From NCBI RefSeq assembly GCF_009193155.1, contig NZ_VUKD01000003.1, positions 682,001-746,000 of the forward strand: DNA of 64,000 nucleotides. Reading direction: 5' to 3'. The stretch is from Georgenia subflava. GTDB taxonomy: Bacteria > Actinomycetota > Actinomycetes > Actinomycetales > Actinomycetaceae. Positions 25,303 through 34,007 of the stretch are shown piece by piece (position 1 is the first letter of the stretch; every line of letters starts with the position of its first letter). The position numbers and the translations under genes are program-made. The notes below the pieces were generated by a model. That model was not told the DNA's origin, made no database searches, and worked only from the letters and a program-made list of their open reading frames with translations.

Positions 25303-28002
25303 TCAGAATTGTGGGTCGCCGGCATGGGTCGCGTAGTAGCCGGGAAGGCGGGTGATGGTGCCGTCGATGTTGCGGCGGTAGGCGTGCCCGGTCGGGGTGA
25401 TCCACTCGAAGACGCCGGGCTCGGGCTGGGTGACCTGGGCCTGGCCGTTGGTCTTCACACTGTGGTCGCGCACGCACGCCGGACCGAGATTCCCCGCGCT
25501 GGTCGCACCGCCCTGCGAGGCCGGCACGGTGTGATCGAGCTGGCACCTGGTCGCAGGGGTCGAGCACCCGGGCCGGATACACGTCTTGTCCCGCTCACGC
25601 ACATACGCGGCCAGGTCCGCCGGAGGCCGGTACCGGCGCCGGCCGACATCAAGCACCGCACCGGAGAGCGGGTCCGTCACGATCCGCCGCCACGTCCCAC
25701 CAGCAGCGATCGCCCGCGCCACGTCCGCGGTGACCGGCCCGTACCCGACGAGCTCGGCGACCTCCGACAACGGCGGATCGTCCCAGAACCGGGCACTGGG
25801 GCTCTCCGCCGCGGCACCGGCATCGCCGCCGGCTACCCCGGTGGCCTCATCGACCGCGTCGGTGCGATCGGCTGTCGCGGCGGCGGTACCGCTGCCGTCC
25901 GCTCCGGCGGTCACCGTGGTGTCGGTGCCGCCGACGAAGCGCGTGCCACCAGTGTCGGCGGCCGTGCCGGCTCCGGTGGGCTCGTGCGGTGGCAGGGCGA
26001 CCGAGAGCGGGACGACCAGGCGGATCTCGGTGCGGTTGGTGCGCGCATCACCCAGCCGCATCCCCGGCCCGAAACGCAGCCGGCGAAGCAGCTCTGGCAG
26101 CACCCCCAGCGCCGCGGCCACGCATCCGCAGCCATCGCCGTCCGCAGTGCCGCAGCACCGCACCGAAGACACACCGGCCTCATCGGAGGCGGCCACGGCT
26201 AGGTCCTCGCCGGCAACAGGCGCAGCAACCCCCTGGTCACCGGCAGCGGGCGCAGCCGTCCCCTGGTCACCCGCAGCGGGCGCAGCCGTCCCCTGGCCAC
26301 CCGCAGCAGGCGCACCGGTCCCCTGATCATCAGCAGCGGGCGCAGCCGTCCCCTGATCACCGGCAGCAGGCGCAATCGTCCCCTGGTCACCGGCAGCAGG
26401 CGCAGCTGTCCCCTGGTCGCCGGGTTCAGGTCCCGTCGAGACCACTACGGTGCTGCCAACCGGGTCAGATTCAGGCTCTGCGGCGGCCGACGTCGACGGT
26501 GCCGGTGATGCCAAGCAGTCCGGGACCCCGCTCGTGGCGGATGCCGCCGAACCATCCGCCTCCAGACCGCCCGCCGACACAGCACCGCCACCGCCAGCCG
26601 CCGCACCGGGCACGGAGTCGGCCACCGCACCGGGCACGGAACCGGGCGCGGAGCCGGGCACGGAGCCGGGCACGGAGTCGGGCGCCTCGCCGGGCGGGGA
26701 GCCGGGGCGTGTCTCACCGGGTGGGCCGGTGCTACTGCGCGGGGGTTGGCCGACCCACCGGCTCTCCATCGCACCCGCAGACAACGTGAAGAACGCATCC
26801 GCACGCAACTGATCCCTGCTCCGCGGATCCCCACCGGCCTTCGCCGCCGCCGCGACCGCGTCCAGCACCAGATCAACACCGACCAGATCCTGCGCCGCCC
26901 CCACGACATACATCGACGCCATCCCATCGGGCAACGGGCGCGGATGCGTCACATGACGCTCCCGCCTCGCCCGCGCATGCGCAGCAGCAGCATCCTCCGC
27001 ATCCACAGCGATCAACGCCTTGGCCAGACCCCGCGTCAGCTGGTGCACCGTCTGCTCCCCGGCCTGCCCCAGCACCTCCTGCTCGACGAACCAGGCCACC
27101 GCACCAGGCCGGTGCGCCAACGTCGTGACGATCTCCGCCGCCTTACGCGCATCGATCCGCCCGCTGCTCAACGCCCGCCCCGTCGCACCGAACGAGCCCT
27201 CGATCCCGCGCCCCAGGGCGATGAGCTTCTTGCTCTCCCCCTTGGTGATCCCCAACCGCAACGCGATCTCCTCCGGCACCGCCGCCGCCTCCGGATCCCG
27301 CGACCCGAACCGGGCCGGATCGAAGACCTCCGCATGCGAGAGCTGCGCCGCCGCCCGCGCCGTGACCGACGCCGCCCACGACTCCACCCGCCGCGCCGCC
27401 GCCAGGACCTCCACCAACGCGTAGTCGTCCAACGAGGCCAGATCCAGACCATCCAGCTCCGCCGCCAACGCCCGCCCCGGCTCAAGCACCGCGAGCACAT
27501 CCACCGGCATATCCAGACCATGCCCGCCCACCGGACCGCATCCTCGGACTGACTGGTGCCCCGGTGCAGAGGCGGCATCGCCAGCGTTCTCGCAGCAGTG
27601 GTCATCGTCGCGATGGCGAGGGTCTCGGAGATCGAGGTCGTCGGTGTCGCCGGGGTTGGGAGCGGCGAGCAGCTCGCACGCCAACGGATACCCCTCGGCA
27701 GCCAGCGCAGCCAGCTCCCGCGAGTCCATACGCTCCAGCTCTGCCAGCTGCGCCGCCAGCGCCACCCGGTCCTCCGCCCGCGCCCGCTCCACCACCGCAA
27801 CCATGTGCTCACACACACCGCCCGTCGCGGCGAGCTCGCAGCACTCGCCCCCGTCGGGCGGCTCGGCGTCCGGTCCGGCGACGGCCGCACCGGGAACAGC
27901 CTGCGGCATCGGAGAGCTCCCAAGACGCGCAGCGGGCGCAGCGGTGCCGGACCGCGGCGTCAACGCCCCGCCGACCGACCGCTCAAGCTCGTCCTCGACC
28001 AT
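25303..28002 (-). CDS. DUF222 and HNH endonuclease domain protein
   Basis: An 899-residue protein of the actinobacterial DUF222-HNH family. The helical DUF222 region lies at about residues 170-390 (LDDYALVEVLAAARRVESWAASV; ALRLGITKGESKKLIALG). The HNH domain is at the C-terminus (ERDKTCIRPGCSTPATRCQLDHTVP, then NLGPACVRDHSVKTNG) with the zinc-binding cysteines and the catalytic His. Between them is a long disordered segment with seven 10-residue repeats of the type GDQGTAAPAA. The N-terminal 100 residues hold a Cys-rich stretch (GGECCELAATGGVCEHM). Such genes are often multicopy; function is unknown, perhaps linked to mobile elements. It appears to be leaderless with a -10 box at 28010-28015. 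Confidence 0.88.
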   Translation of the reverse strand: MVEDELERSVGGALTPRSGTAAPAARLGSSPMPQAVPGAAVAGPDAEPPDGGECCELAATGGVCEHMVAVVERARAEDRVALAAQLAELERMDSRELAALAAEGYPLACELLAAPNPGDTDDLDLRDPRHRDDDHCCENAGDAASAPGHQSVRGCGPVGGHGLDMPVDVLAVLEPGRALAAELDGLDLASLDDYALVEVLAAARRVESWAASVTARAAAQLSHAEVFDPARFGSRDPEAAAVPEEIALRLGITKGESKKLIALGRGIEGSFGATGRALSSGRIDARKAAEIVTTLAHRPGAVAWFVEQEVLGQAGEQTVHQLTRGLAKALIAVDAEDAAAAHARARRERHVTHPRPLPDGMASMYVVGAAQDLVGVDLVLDAVAAAAKAGGDPRSRDQLRADAFFTLSAGAMESRWVGQPPRSSTGPPGETRPGSPPGEAPDSVPGSVPGSAPGSVPGAVADSVPGAAAGGGGAVSAGGLEADGSAASATSGVPDCLASPAPSTSAAAEPESDPVGSTVVVSTGPEPGDQGTAAPAAGDQGTIAPAAGDQGTAAPAADDQGTGAPAAGGQGTAAPAAGDQGTAAPAAGDQGVAAPVAGEDLAVAASDEAGVSSVRCCGTADGDGCGCVAAALGVLPELLRRLRFGPGMRLGDARTNRTEIRLVVPLSVALPPHEPTGAGTAADTGGTRFVGGTDTTVTAGADGSGTAAATADRTDAVDEATGVAGGDAGAAAESPSARFWDDPPLSEVAELVGYGPVTADVARAIAAGGTWRRIVTDPLSGAVLDVGRRRYRPPADLAAYVRERDKTCIRPGCSTPATRCQLDHTVPASQGGATSAGNLGPACVRDHSVKTNGQAQVTQPEPGVFEWITPTGHAYRRNIDGTITRLPGYYATHAGDPQF
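26211..26420. repeat. Seven 30-base tandem repeats in the HNH gene
   Basis: Seven consecutive 30-base units encode the degenerate 10-residue repeat GDQGTAAPAA on the minus strand. Units are 75-95% alike, which suggests recent expansion and homogenisation of a disordered linker. The frame is kept in every unit. Confidence 0.92.
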
Positions 28003-28009
28003 GTTTCAC

Positions 28010-28015
28010 ACGCTA
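28010..28015 (-). promoter_or_regulatory. Putative -10 box of a leaderless HNH transcript
   Basis: On the minus strand TAGCGT fits the actinobacterial TANNNT pattern and ends 7 bases before the ATG at 28002, with no ribosome site in between. That is the spacing of leaderless promoters. No clear -35 is seen. Confidence 0.45.
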
Positions 28016-28119
28016 GTTCGAGGCACTGACATTTGAGCTGGGCGTGCGTCACCGTCGGCCGCGTCTTCCGTTCACCGGAAAGTCAGCTGGCCGAAGGAAG
28101 TGGAGAGCCAGCGGATGCG

Positions 28120-28890
28120 TCAGGCTCGGGCGCCGGCCAGCGATGCCACGATCTGCTCGACGACGTCGGCGGTCTCGCGCCAGTCCACGACCGCGTGCGT
28201 CGGCACGCCCAGCTTCTTGACCGGGTAGTCGTTGCCGTCGACGTCGAGGCGGTCGCCGATGAACAGCATGTCCGCGAGCTCGATGCCGGTCTGCTCGCTC
28301 AGCCGTGTCATGCCGTAGGCCTTGTCGACGCCCGAGCGGGTGATGTCCACCGACGTCGAGCCTCCGGAGCGCACCTCGAGCTCGGGCAGGAGCACGGCGA
28401 CGGCGTCGCGCAGCGCGCTCTTCTTCGCCCCGGTGGGATCCCATGCCTTCTTCGCCTCGAGCGGGGCCTCCTGGCCGAGCGCCGAGAACGTGATCTGCGA
28501 GCCGCGGTTCTCGAGGATCTCACCCCAGGTCTGCTCCTCCCACAGCCCCAGCCGACGAGCCTCGCCCTCGACGGCGGCAAGCGCGCGGTCACGTTCCCCC
28601 GGGGTGAGGTCGTGCGCGTAGACCTGCTTCCAGTCCTGGCCGTCGTGGCGCAGGTAGCGGGTGCCGCAGGTCGGCATGAGGTGGAGCCGCGAGAGCTGCT
28701 CGGTGCTGGCACCCAGGTGTGCCAGCACCTGGTCGCGGAACTGACCGAAGTGGCCGCCGGAGATGATGCAGACCGGGACGGCGTCCAGGAGCGAGGAGAG
28801 CGCGGCTCCCATGCGCTCGGGCATGGGCGACTTCGAGGGGGCGAGCGTGTCGTCCAGGTCGAAGGCGATCAGTCGCACGTGGTCGGTCAC
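28120..28890 (-). CDS. HAD-IIB hydrolase, phosphomannomutase-like
   Basis: A 256-residue HAD-superfamily protein of the IIB (Cof/PMM) type. Motif I is AFDLDDTLAPSK, motif II IISGG, the Lys of motif III lies in KKSALRD, and motif IV is FIGDRLDVDGND. The cap region (LMPTCGTRYL, WEEQTWGEILENRGSQITFSALGQEAP) resembles the eukaryotic-type phosphomannomutase family, so it may interconvert hexose phosphates or simply dephosphorylate a sugar phosphate. GTG start at 28890 with a distant AGGAG. It follows the upstream region of the HNH gene on the same strand, 117 bases away, and no sugar pathway gene adjoins it. Confidence 0.82.
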   Translation of the reverse strand: MTDHVRLIAFDLDDTLAPSKSPMPERMGAALSSLLDAVPVCIISGGHFGQFRDQVLAHLGASTEQLSRLHLMPTCGTRYLRHDGQDWKQVYAHDLTPGERDRALAAVEGEARRLGLWEEQTWGEILENRGSQITFSALGQEAPLEAKKAWDPTGAKKSALRDAVAVLLPELEVRSGGSTSVDITRSGVDKAYGMTRLSEQTGIELADMLFIGDRLDVDGNDYPVKKLGVPTHAVVDWRETADVVEQIVASLAGARA

Positions 28891-29272
28891 GATGTCCAGG
28901 CACTCCTTGCAAGTCTCGACCGGCGCGCCTGGCGCCGGGTACGCACCGACGGGTGGATCTTGTCGGTCGGCGTCGATTATGCCCTCTTACCCTCGCTGCC
29001 GGCACGATGGTGAGGTCGCCATCCGTTCAACAGTGATCTCGCCGCCTGTCCAAACGGCGATCTCACCACCCGCGCAACAGCGGTCACGCCACCCGTACAA
29101 ACTGGGATCTCACCACCCGCGCAACAGCGAACTCACCGCCTGCGCGGCAGTGGATCTCACCGCCCGAGCGGGCCGCCGACGGCGGAGCCGAGGGTCTCGA
29201 CCACGGCCAGTGATCGCGACGGCGATCGCGCCACGGCACGGTGGTGATGTCAGCACCGGCACAATGGTGAGC
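28891..29272. other. Repeat-filled spacer between the HAD and AKR genes
   Basis: A 382-base gap between divergent genes. It contains the seven-unit repeat at 29012-29171 and, at 29256-29275, a sequence nearly identical to the one that opens that repeat, which overlaps the AKR start codon. I see no gene and no clear promoter. Confidence 0.6.
29012..29171. repeat. Seven-unit repeat with alternating 23/24-base spacing
   Basis: Units related to GATCTCACCACCCGCGCAACAG start at 29012, 29035, 29059, 29082, 29106, 29129 and 29153. The spacing alternates 23, 24, 23, 24, 23, 24, so the array is a 47-base dimer repeated about three and a half times. It precedes the AKR gene. Confidence 0.88.
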
Positions 29273-30100
29273 ATGACCTCGCTCCCACCGTTCCTCCTCA
29301 ATGACGGGACCACGCTCCCAGCCGTCGGCTTCGGCACGTGGAGGGTCCGCGGCGACGAGGCGGTCGCCCAGGTCCGTTCGGCTCTCGACGCCGGCTATCG
29401 CCTCATCGACACCGCCGCCTCCTACGGCAACGAGGCGGAGGTGGGGCGCGCCGTCACCGGTACCGACGTTCCCCGCTCGGAGATCGCCGTCGCCAGCAAG
29501 CTCCGTGGCGCGGACCAGGGGTATGACGCGACTCTGCGGGGCTTCGAGGCCACCCGTACCGCACTCGGCCTGGAGTACCTCGACCTCTACCTCATCCACT
29601 GGCCGCTCCCGCGCCTGGGCAAGTTCGTCGAGTCGTGGAAGGCGCTCGTCCGTCTCCGCGAGGACGGCCTGATCCGCACCGTCGGCGTCTCCAACTTCAC
29701 CGCGGCCCATCTCGACCGGCTCATCGACGAGACCGGCGAGGTGCCTGCGGTCAACCAGATCGAGCTGCATCCCGGGTTCGTGCAGGAGGACATGCGGGCG
29801 GCCAACGCCGATCGAGGCATCCTTACCCAGTCATGGGGGCCTCTCGGACGCGGCAAGGGCCTGCTCGAACGGCCGGAGATCGCCAGGATCGCCGCCGCGC
29901 GCGGCGTGAGCCCCGCGCAGGCGGTACTGCGCTGGCACCACCAGCTCGGTGTACAGCCGCTGCCGAAGTCCGCCGACCCGGCGCGGCAGCAAGAGAACCT
30001 CGACCTCACCGGCTTCTCCCTCACCGACGAGGAGATGGCGCGTATCGCGTCCGTGCCCCAGGAGCGACTCGGCGGCGACCCGGACACGCACGAGGAGTAG
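29273..30100 (+). CDS. Aldo/keto reductase
   Basis: A 275-residue NADPH-dependent aldo/keto reductase with the (beta/alpha)8 fold. Family motifs are LNDGTTLPAVGFGTWRV at the N-terminus, DTAASYGNEAEVGRAV with the catalytic Asp and Tyr, the Lys in ASKLRG, and the His in LIHWPLP. The phosphate-binding segment PLPKSADPARQQENLD lies near the C-terminus. It resembles the 2,5-diketo-gluconate reductase subgroup. The start at 29273 (MTSLPPFLLNDG) fits the family; an ATG three codons earlier is possible and neither has a clear ribosome site. It converges on oleD across a 34-base repeat. Confidence 0.92.
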   Translation: MTSLPPFLLNDGTTLPAVGFGTWRVRGDEAVAQVRSALDAGYRLIDTAASYGNEAEVGRAVTGTDVPRSEIAVASKLRGADQGYDATLRGFEATRTALGLEYLDLYLIHWPLPRLGKFVESWKALVRLREDGLIRTVGVSNFTAAHLDRLIDETGEVPAVNQIELHPGFVQEDMRAANADRGILTQSWGPLGRGKGLLERPEIARIAAARGVSPAQAVLRWHHQLGVQPLPKSADPARQQENLDLTGFSLTDEEMARIASVPQERLGGDPDTHEE

Positions 30101-30172
30101 CAGAAGGCTGACGACGATCGGGGCGGTCAAGATCGCCTCGGGTGGCACGCCACCAGGCGGCCCCGCGCAGCT

Positions 30173-30308
30173 CAGCCCTGGCGGTAATGCGCGGCCAGAC
30201 GGGCTCCAGCCCTGGCGGCAGTGCTCGGCCAGACAGGCCCCAGCCCTGGCGGTAGTACTCGGCCAGACAGTCCTCAGCCCTGCCGATAGTACTCGGCCAG
30301 ACGGGCGA
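30173..30308. repeat. Four 34-base tandem repeats that include the end of oleD
   Basis: Units begin CAGCCCTG at 30173, 30207, 30241 and 30275, exactly 34 bases apart. The fourth unit is the last 34 bases or so of the oleD reading frame (codons for LAEYYRQG and the stop at 30274-30276). The other three lie downstream of oleD and look like duplicated copies of its 3' end. Confidence 0.92.
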
Positions 30309-31245
30309 AGCCCTCGTCGAGGCTCACGGTCGGCGCCCAGCCGAGGGCCTCACGTGTGCGACGAAGGTCGAACCAGTGGGCTGTCGACATCTGCTCGGCT
30401 AGGAACCGTGTCATCGGCGGCTCGTCCGTACCCGGCCGGATCGCCCACACCTTCTCGATCACCGCTCCGGCCCCGCGGGCGAGCGCACCGGGGACGGACC
30501 AGCGCGGCGGGGCCACCCCGGCGGCGCGGCACATCCCGGCGACGAGCTCGGCCACCGGCCTGGGCTCGCCGTTGGTGACGACCAGCGCCTGCCCGTGGGC
30601 GGACTCGGCACGGTCGAGCGCGGCCACCAGCGCCGAGACTGCGTTGTCGATGTAGGTGGTGTCGATCAGCGCGGCGCCCCGGTCGAGCGTCGGCAGCCGC
30701 CCGGCCGCGGCACGGTCGACCACTCGCTGGACCAGCTGCGTGTCGCCCGGGCCCCAGACGATGTGCGGGCGCACGGCGACGACCGCGAAACCGGGCGCGT
30801 CCGCGGCGAGGGCCACGAGCTCCGCGGCGGCCTTGGTCCGGGCATAGCTCCCGCGCGCGAGCTCCGGCTCGGCCGGCCCCGCACCCTCTCCCACGATCGA
30901 GTCGCCGGTGTGCGCGACCGAGGGCGAGGACACGAACACGAACCGTCCCGCACCGGCCTCCCGCGCAGCCTCGAGCAGCAGCCGGGTGCCCTCGACGTTC
31001 GTGCGCTCGAAATCGGCGAGGTCACCGGCGAAGGACACCTTCGCGGCCAGGTGCACGACGCCGTCCTGCCCCGACACGGCCTCGGCGACGGCGACGGCGT
31101 CCGTGACGGACCCACGCACCTCTCGCGCCCCGGCGATCCCGGAGACCCGCCGCTGCAGCACGGTGACCTCGTCGCCGCGGGCGAGCAACGCCGTCGCCAC
31201 CTCCCGGCCCAGCATCCCGCTCGCACCGGTGACGAGGACCCTCAC
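30274..31245 (-). CDS. oleD: OleD, NAD(P)-dependent 2-alkyl-3-ketoacid reductase
   Basis: A 323-residue short-chain dehydrogenase of the extended type. OleD reduces the beta-ketoacid made by OleA to a beta-hydroxyacid in long-chain olefin synthesis. The N-terminal nucleotide-binding motif is VLVTGASGMLGREVATAL and the catalytic triad lies in FVSSPSVAHTG and SYARTKAAAE (Ser, Tyr and Lys). The GTG at 31245 overlaps the oleBC stop by 4 bases (GTGA). The gene is the last of oleA-oleBC-oleD. Its final codons are the source of a 34-base tandem repeat that continues downstream. Confidence 0.92.
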   Translation of the reverse strand: MRVLVTGASGMLGREVATALLARGDEVTVLQRRVSGIAGAREVRGSVTDAVAVAEAVSGQDGVVHLAAKVSFAGDLADFERTNVEGTRLLLEAAREAGAGRFVFVSSPSVAHTGDSIVGEGAGPAEPELARGSYARTKAAAELVALAADAPGFAVVAVRPHIVWGPGDTQLVQRVVDRAAAGRLPTLDRGAALIDTTYIDNAVSALVAALDRAESAHGQALVVTNGEPRPVAELVAGMCRAAGVAPPRWSVPGALARGAGAVIEKVWAIRPGTDEPPMTRFLAEQMSTAHWFDLRRTREALGWAPTVSLDEGFARLAEYYRQG

Positions 31246-34007
31246 GGTTTGCCGACCCGCTCGCCCGCCAGGAACCGCCCGGCCCACGCGGCCAGGCGGG
31301 CGCGCTCGACCTTGGAGTTGTGGCGGACGTCGGTGGGGACCTCGGGCACGCGCAGGACCGCGGCCACCGGCACGTCGGACGCGGCGCGCACCGCGCGAGC
31401 GAGCCCCTCGGGGGCCAGCGAGGGACGCCGTCGTGCCCCCGCGTGCACGGTCAGGTCGGTCTGCACCACCACGACGACCTGCTGGGCGCCGACGGGCCCG
31501 ACGCCGACAGCTGCGGCCCGCGCCACCCCGGGGATGCCGAGGACGTCGTTCTCGACCTGCACCGGCGTCACGACCCCGTCCGGCGTGACGATCACGTGCG
31601 TGAGACGTCCCTCGATCCACAGGCGTCCGACGGCGTCGAGATGCCCGACGTCGCCCGTCCGGTGCCAGCCCGGCCAGGTGGCCGAGTGCTCCTGGGTGCC
31701 CCACAACTTGTCGTAACGGTCCTTGAGGTTCGCCGCCGAGACCAGCACCTCGCCGGTCACCCCGGCCGCTGCGGTCGGCTCGCCGGTGGCACGGCCCTCG
31801 TCGTCCAGCGGCACGATCCGGACGCTCGCGCCGGGCACGGGTTCGCCGACACAGGTGCCGCCGCCGGCCCCGGGCACCTCCCCGCTCACGGCGTCGGCCT
31901 CGGCGGCCCTGATCTGGGCCAGGGACACGTCCGTCAGCGGCAGCGCCTCGGTCATCCCGTACGGCGTGTGCGGGTCGGCGCTTGGCATCACCTCGAGCAC
32001 CTCGGCCAGGCGGCCCGAGGAGATCGGCGCGCCGGCGGACAGCAGCAGCTCGACCGTCCCCAGCGCGTCCCGCTGCTCGGCGGTGAGCTGCCCGGCGGTG
32101 CGCACCACGTTGGCCAGCGCCGAGGGCGAGGCGAAGACGGCGTAGGCGTCGATGGCCGCCACGGCGTTGGCCAGTGCCCCGGCCGTGAGCGTCGCCGGGG
32201 CGGTGACGTCCATGTCCGGCGTCGCGCTGGTGGCACCGAGCGCGGTGCCGAGCAGCGCGAACGGGGCGAAGCCGGCCACGAAGGGGCGCTCGGGCGACAG
32301 CCCGTAGGTGGCCGCGACGACGTCGCGCATGCCCGCCAGACGGCGGTGGGTGTAGACCACGCCCTTCGCCGGTCCGGTGGACCCCGACGTGAACAGGATC
32401 GCGGCGTCCGCCTCGGGGTCTGGCTCGGGCGGCAGGGCGGCGCCCGCGGCGGACAGCACGGCGCCGCGTGCGAGGAGCTCCCGGAACGAACCGGCGATGC
32501 CGAACGTGCGCCGGCGGCTGTGCGCGGTACGCGGGGGCGTGTAGCCGACCTCGTGCCAGCCGGGGACGACGATGAACTTCTGTCCGGGCCAGCCGAGCAG
32601 GCGGGCGGCGACCATCGCCTTCTCGATCCCGATGATGTGGTCCGGCGACGCCCCGCGCACCGCGCGGGTCAGACCCCGCACGCCCAGCCCGGCGTCGGCG
32701 AGCACGACCGTCGCACCGATCCGCAGGCAGGCGAAGAGCGCGGTGGTGAGATCGATGCCCGGCGGCACGAGGAGGCTCACCCGGTGCCCGGGTCGCACCC
32801 CGGAGTCGGCGAGGCCACGCGCCAGGTGCTCCACCCGCCGGGCGAGGTCGGCCCAGCTGAGCATCGACGTGCCATGGCCGGACAGCGCCACGACGGCGGC
32901 CGCGTCCGACCCGGACTGCTCGACCAGCGCGGCGTACAGCGGCCGGTACGGCGCCCGCTGCGCCGCGTCGCCGGACCCGGTGATGGAAGATCCGGTGCCG
33001 GCGGGCTCGGACGCGCCGGTCGGCACGGTGGCGTCCACGTGCCCGGTGACTCCGGTTTCGGTGCCCTTCGCTCGCCGGCCCGCGGACTCCGCCGTCCCGA
33101 TGCGACGGCGGTCGAGCCAGCGGACCAGCGTGCCGGCGACGTCGGCGTCCTCGACCACGAGGTGGCGGGCGCCCTCGAAGCGGTGGACGTCGGCCTGGGG
33201 CAGACGCGTCATCAGGTCACGGAGGAACCGCTCGTAGAAGACCGGGTCCTTCGGGCCCCACATGAGCAGCGCGGGCACGTCCAGCGCGCCGACGCCGGCA
33301 GCGATGCGCTCGAGCTCGGGGTGGCTGGGGTGGTCGGCGTCGACCGGGATGTCCTCCACGAAGAACCCGATGCCTCGCCTGTCGTCCGCGGTGCGGTAGG
33401 GGGCGCGGTAGGCCTCGCGCACCTCGGTCGGCAGGGACGGCGAGGCCAGCGACAGCGTGATGTCCAGGAAGGTGGGCGTGAGCGTCGTCGCGCCGCTGTG
33501 GACGGCGCGGTGCCGGGCCAGGCGCAGCAGGTACGGCACGCGCGTGCCGGCGGCCAGGTGGACGCCCGTGTTCGTCAGGACCAGCGCCGCGAGCTCGTGG
33601 GGATGGTCCACCGCCCACCCCATCGAGACGACCCCGCCCCAGTCGTGACCGACGGTGACCACGGGCAGACCGTCCCAGCTGTCGCCGGACAGGCCCAGGT
33701 GGTCGGTGAGCGCGCCGAGCTGGCGGACCCGGTCGGCGAGCCGGTGGGTGGTGCCGGTGCGCTCGGAGTAGCCCATCTCGAGCTGGTCGACGGCGACGAC
33801 CCGCCACCCGTCGGCCGCGCCGGCGGCCAGCACGGACCGCCAGAGGTAGGACCAGGTCGGGTTGCCGTGCACGCACAGCAGCGTCCCGCGCGGGGTCCGC
33901 GTCAGGGACGAGGAGTTGTCGAGGTAGTGCCAGACGTGGCCGTCGACGACGGCACGGCGCGACCAGGCGGGGTCGACCCCGGGCCAGCGTGGCGCCGGCG
34001 CACTCAC
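31242..34007 (-). CDS. oleBC: OleBC fusion: beta-lactone decarboxylase and beta-lactone synthetase
   Basis: A 921-residue fusion. Residues about 1-300 are OleB, an alpha/beta hydrolase of the haloalkane dehalogenase family, with the nucleophile D122 in VGHDWGGVVSMGWA and the His in ARHLVVED; it decarboxylates beta-lactones to cis-alkenes. After a Gly/Ser/Thr linker (about 305-345) comes OleC, an AMP-binding-superfamily enzyme that closes beta-hydroxyacids to beta-lactones with ATP, with AILFTSGSTGPAKGVVYTH, PYGMTEALPLT and WHRTGDVGHLD. Such OleB-OleC fusions are known in actinobacteria. The GTG at 34007 overlaps the oleA stop by 4 bases; the same frame is open further upstream but inside oleA, so it is not the start. 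Confidence 0.95.
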   Translation of the reverse strand: MSAPAPRWPGVDPAWSRRAVVDGHVWHYLDNSSSLTRTPRGTLLCVHGNPTWSYLWRSVLAAGAADGWRVVAVDQLEMGYSERTGTTHRLADRVRQLGALTDHLGLSGDSWDGLPVVTVGHDWGGVVSMGWAVDHPHELAALVLTNTGVHLAAGTRVPYLLRLARHRAVHSGATTLTPTFLDITLSLASPSLPTEVREAYRAPYRTADDRRGIGFFVEDIPVDADHPSHPELERIAAGVGALDVPALLMWGPKDPVFYERFLRDLMTRLPQADVHRFEGARHLVVEDADVAGTLVRWLDRRRIGTAESAGRRAKGTETGVTGHVDATVPTGASEPAGTGSSITGSGDAAQRAPYRPLYAALVEQSGSDAAAVVALSGHGTSMLSWADLARRVEHLARGLADSGVRPGHRVSLLVPPGIDLTTALFACLRIGATVVLADAGLGVRGLTRAVRGASPDHIIGIEKAMVAARLLGWPGQKFIVVPGWHEVGYTPPRTAHSRRRTFGIAGSFRELLARGAVLSAAGAALPPEPDPEADAAILFTSGSTGPAKGVVYTHRRLAGMRDVVAATYGLSPERPFVAGFAPFALLGTALGATSATPDMDVTAPATLTAGALANAVAAIDAYAVFASPSALANVVRTAGQLTAEQRDALGTVELLLSAGAPISSGRLAEVLEVMPSADPHTPYGMTEALPLTDVSLAQIRAAEADAVSGEVPGAGGGTCVGEPVPGASVRIVPLDDEGRATGEPTAAAGVTGEVLVSAANLKDRYDKLWGTQEHSATWPGWHRTGDVGHLDAVGRLWIEGRLTHVIVTPDGVVTPVQVENDVLGIPGVARAAAVGVGPVGAQQVVVVVQTDLTVHAGARRRPSLAPEGLARAVRAASDVPVAAVLRVPEVPTDVRHNSKVERARLAAWAGRFLAGERVGKP

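Noticed and set aside
29012-29171. Possible CRISPR array
   Set aside because: Units are contiguous with no unique spacers, period 23-24, and there are no cas genes; it is a tandem repeat.
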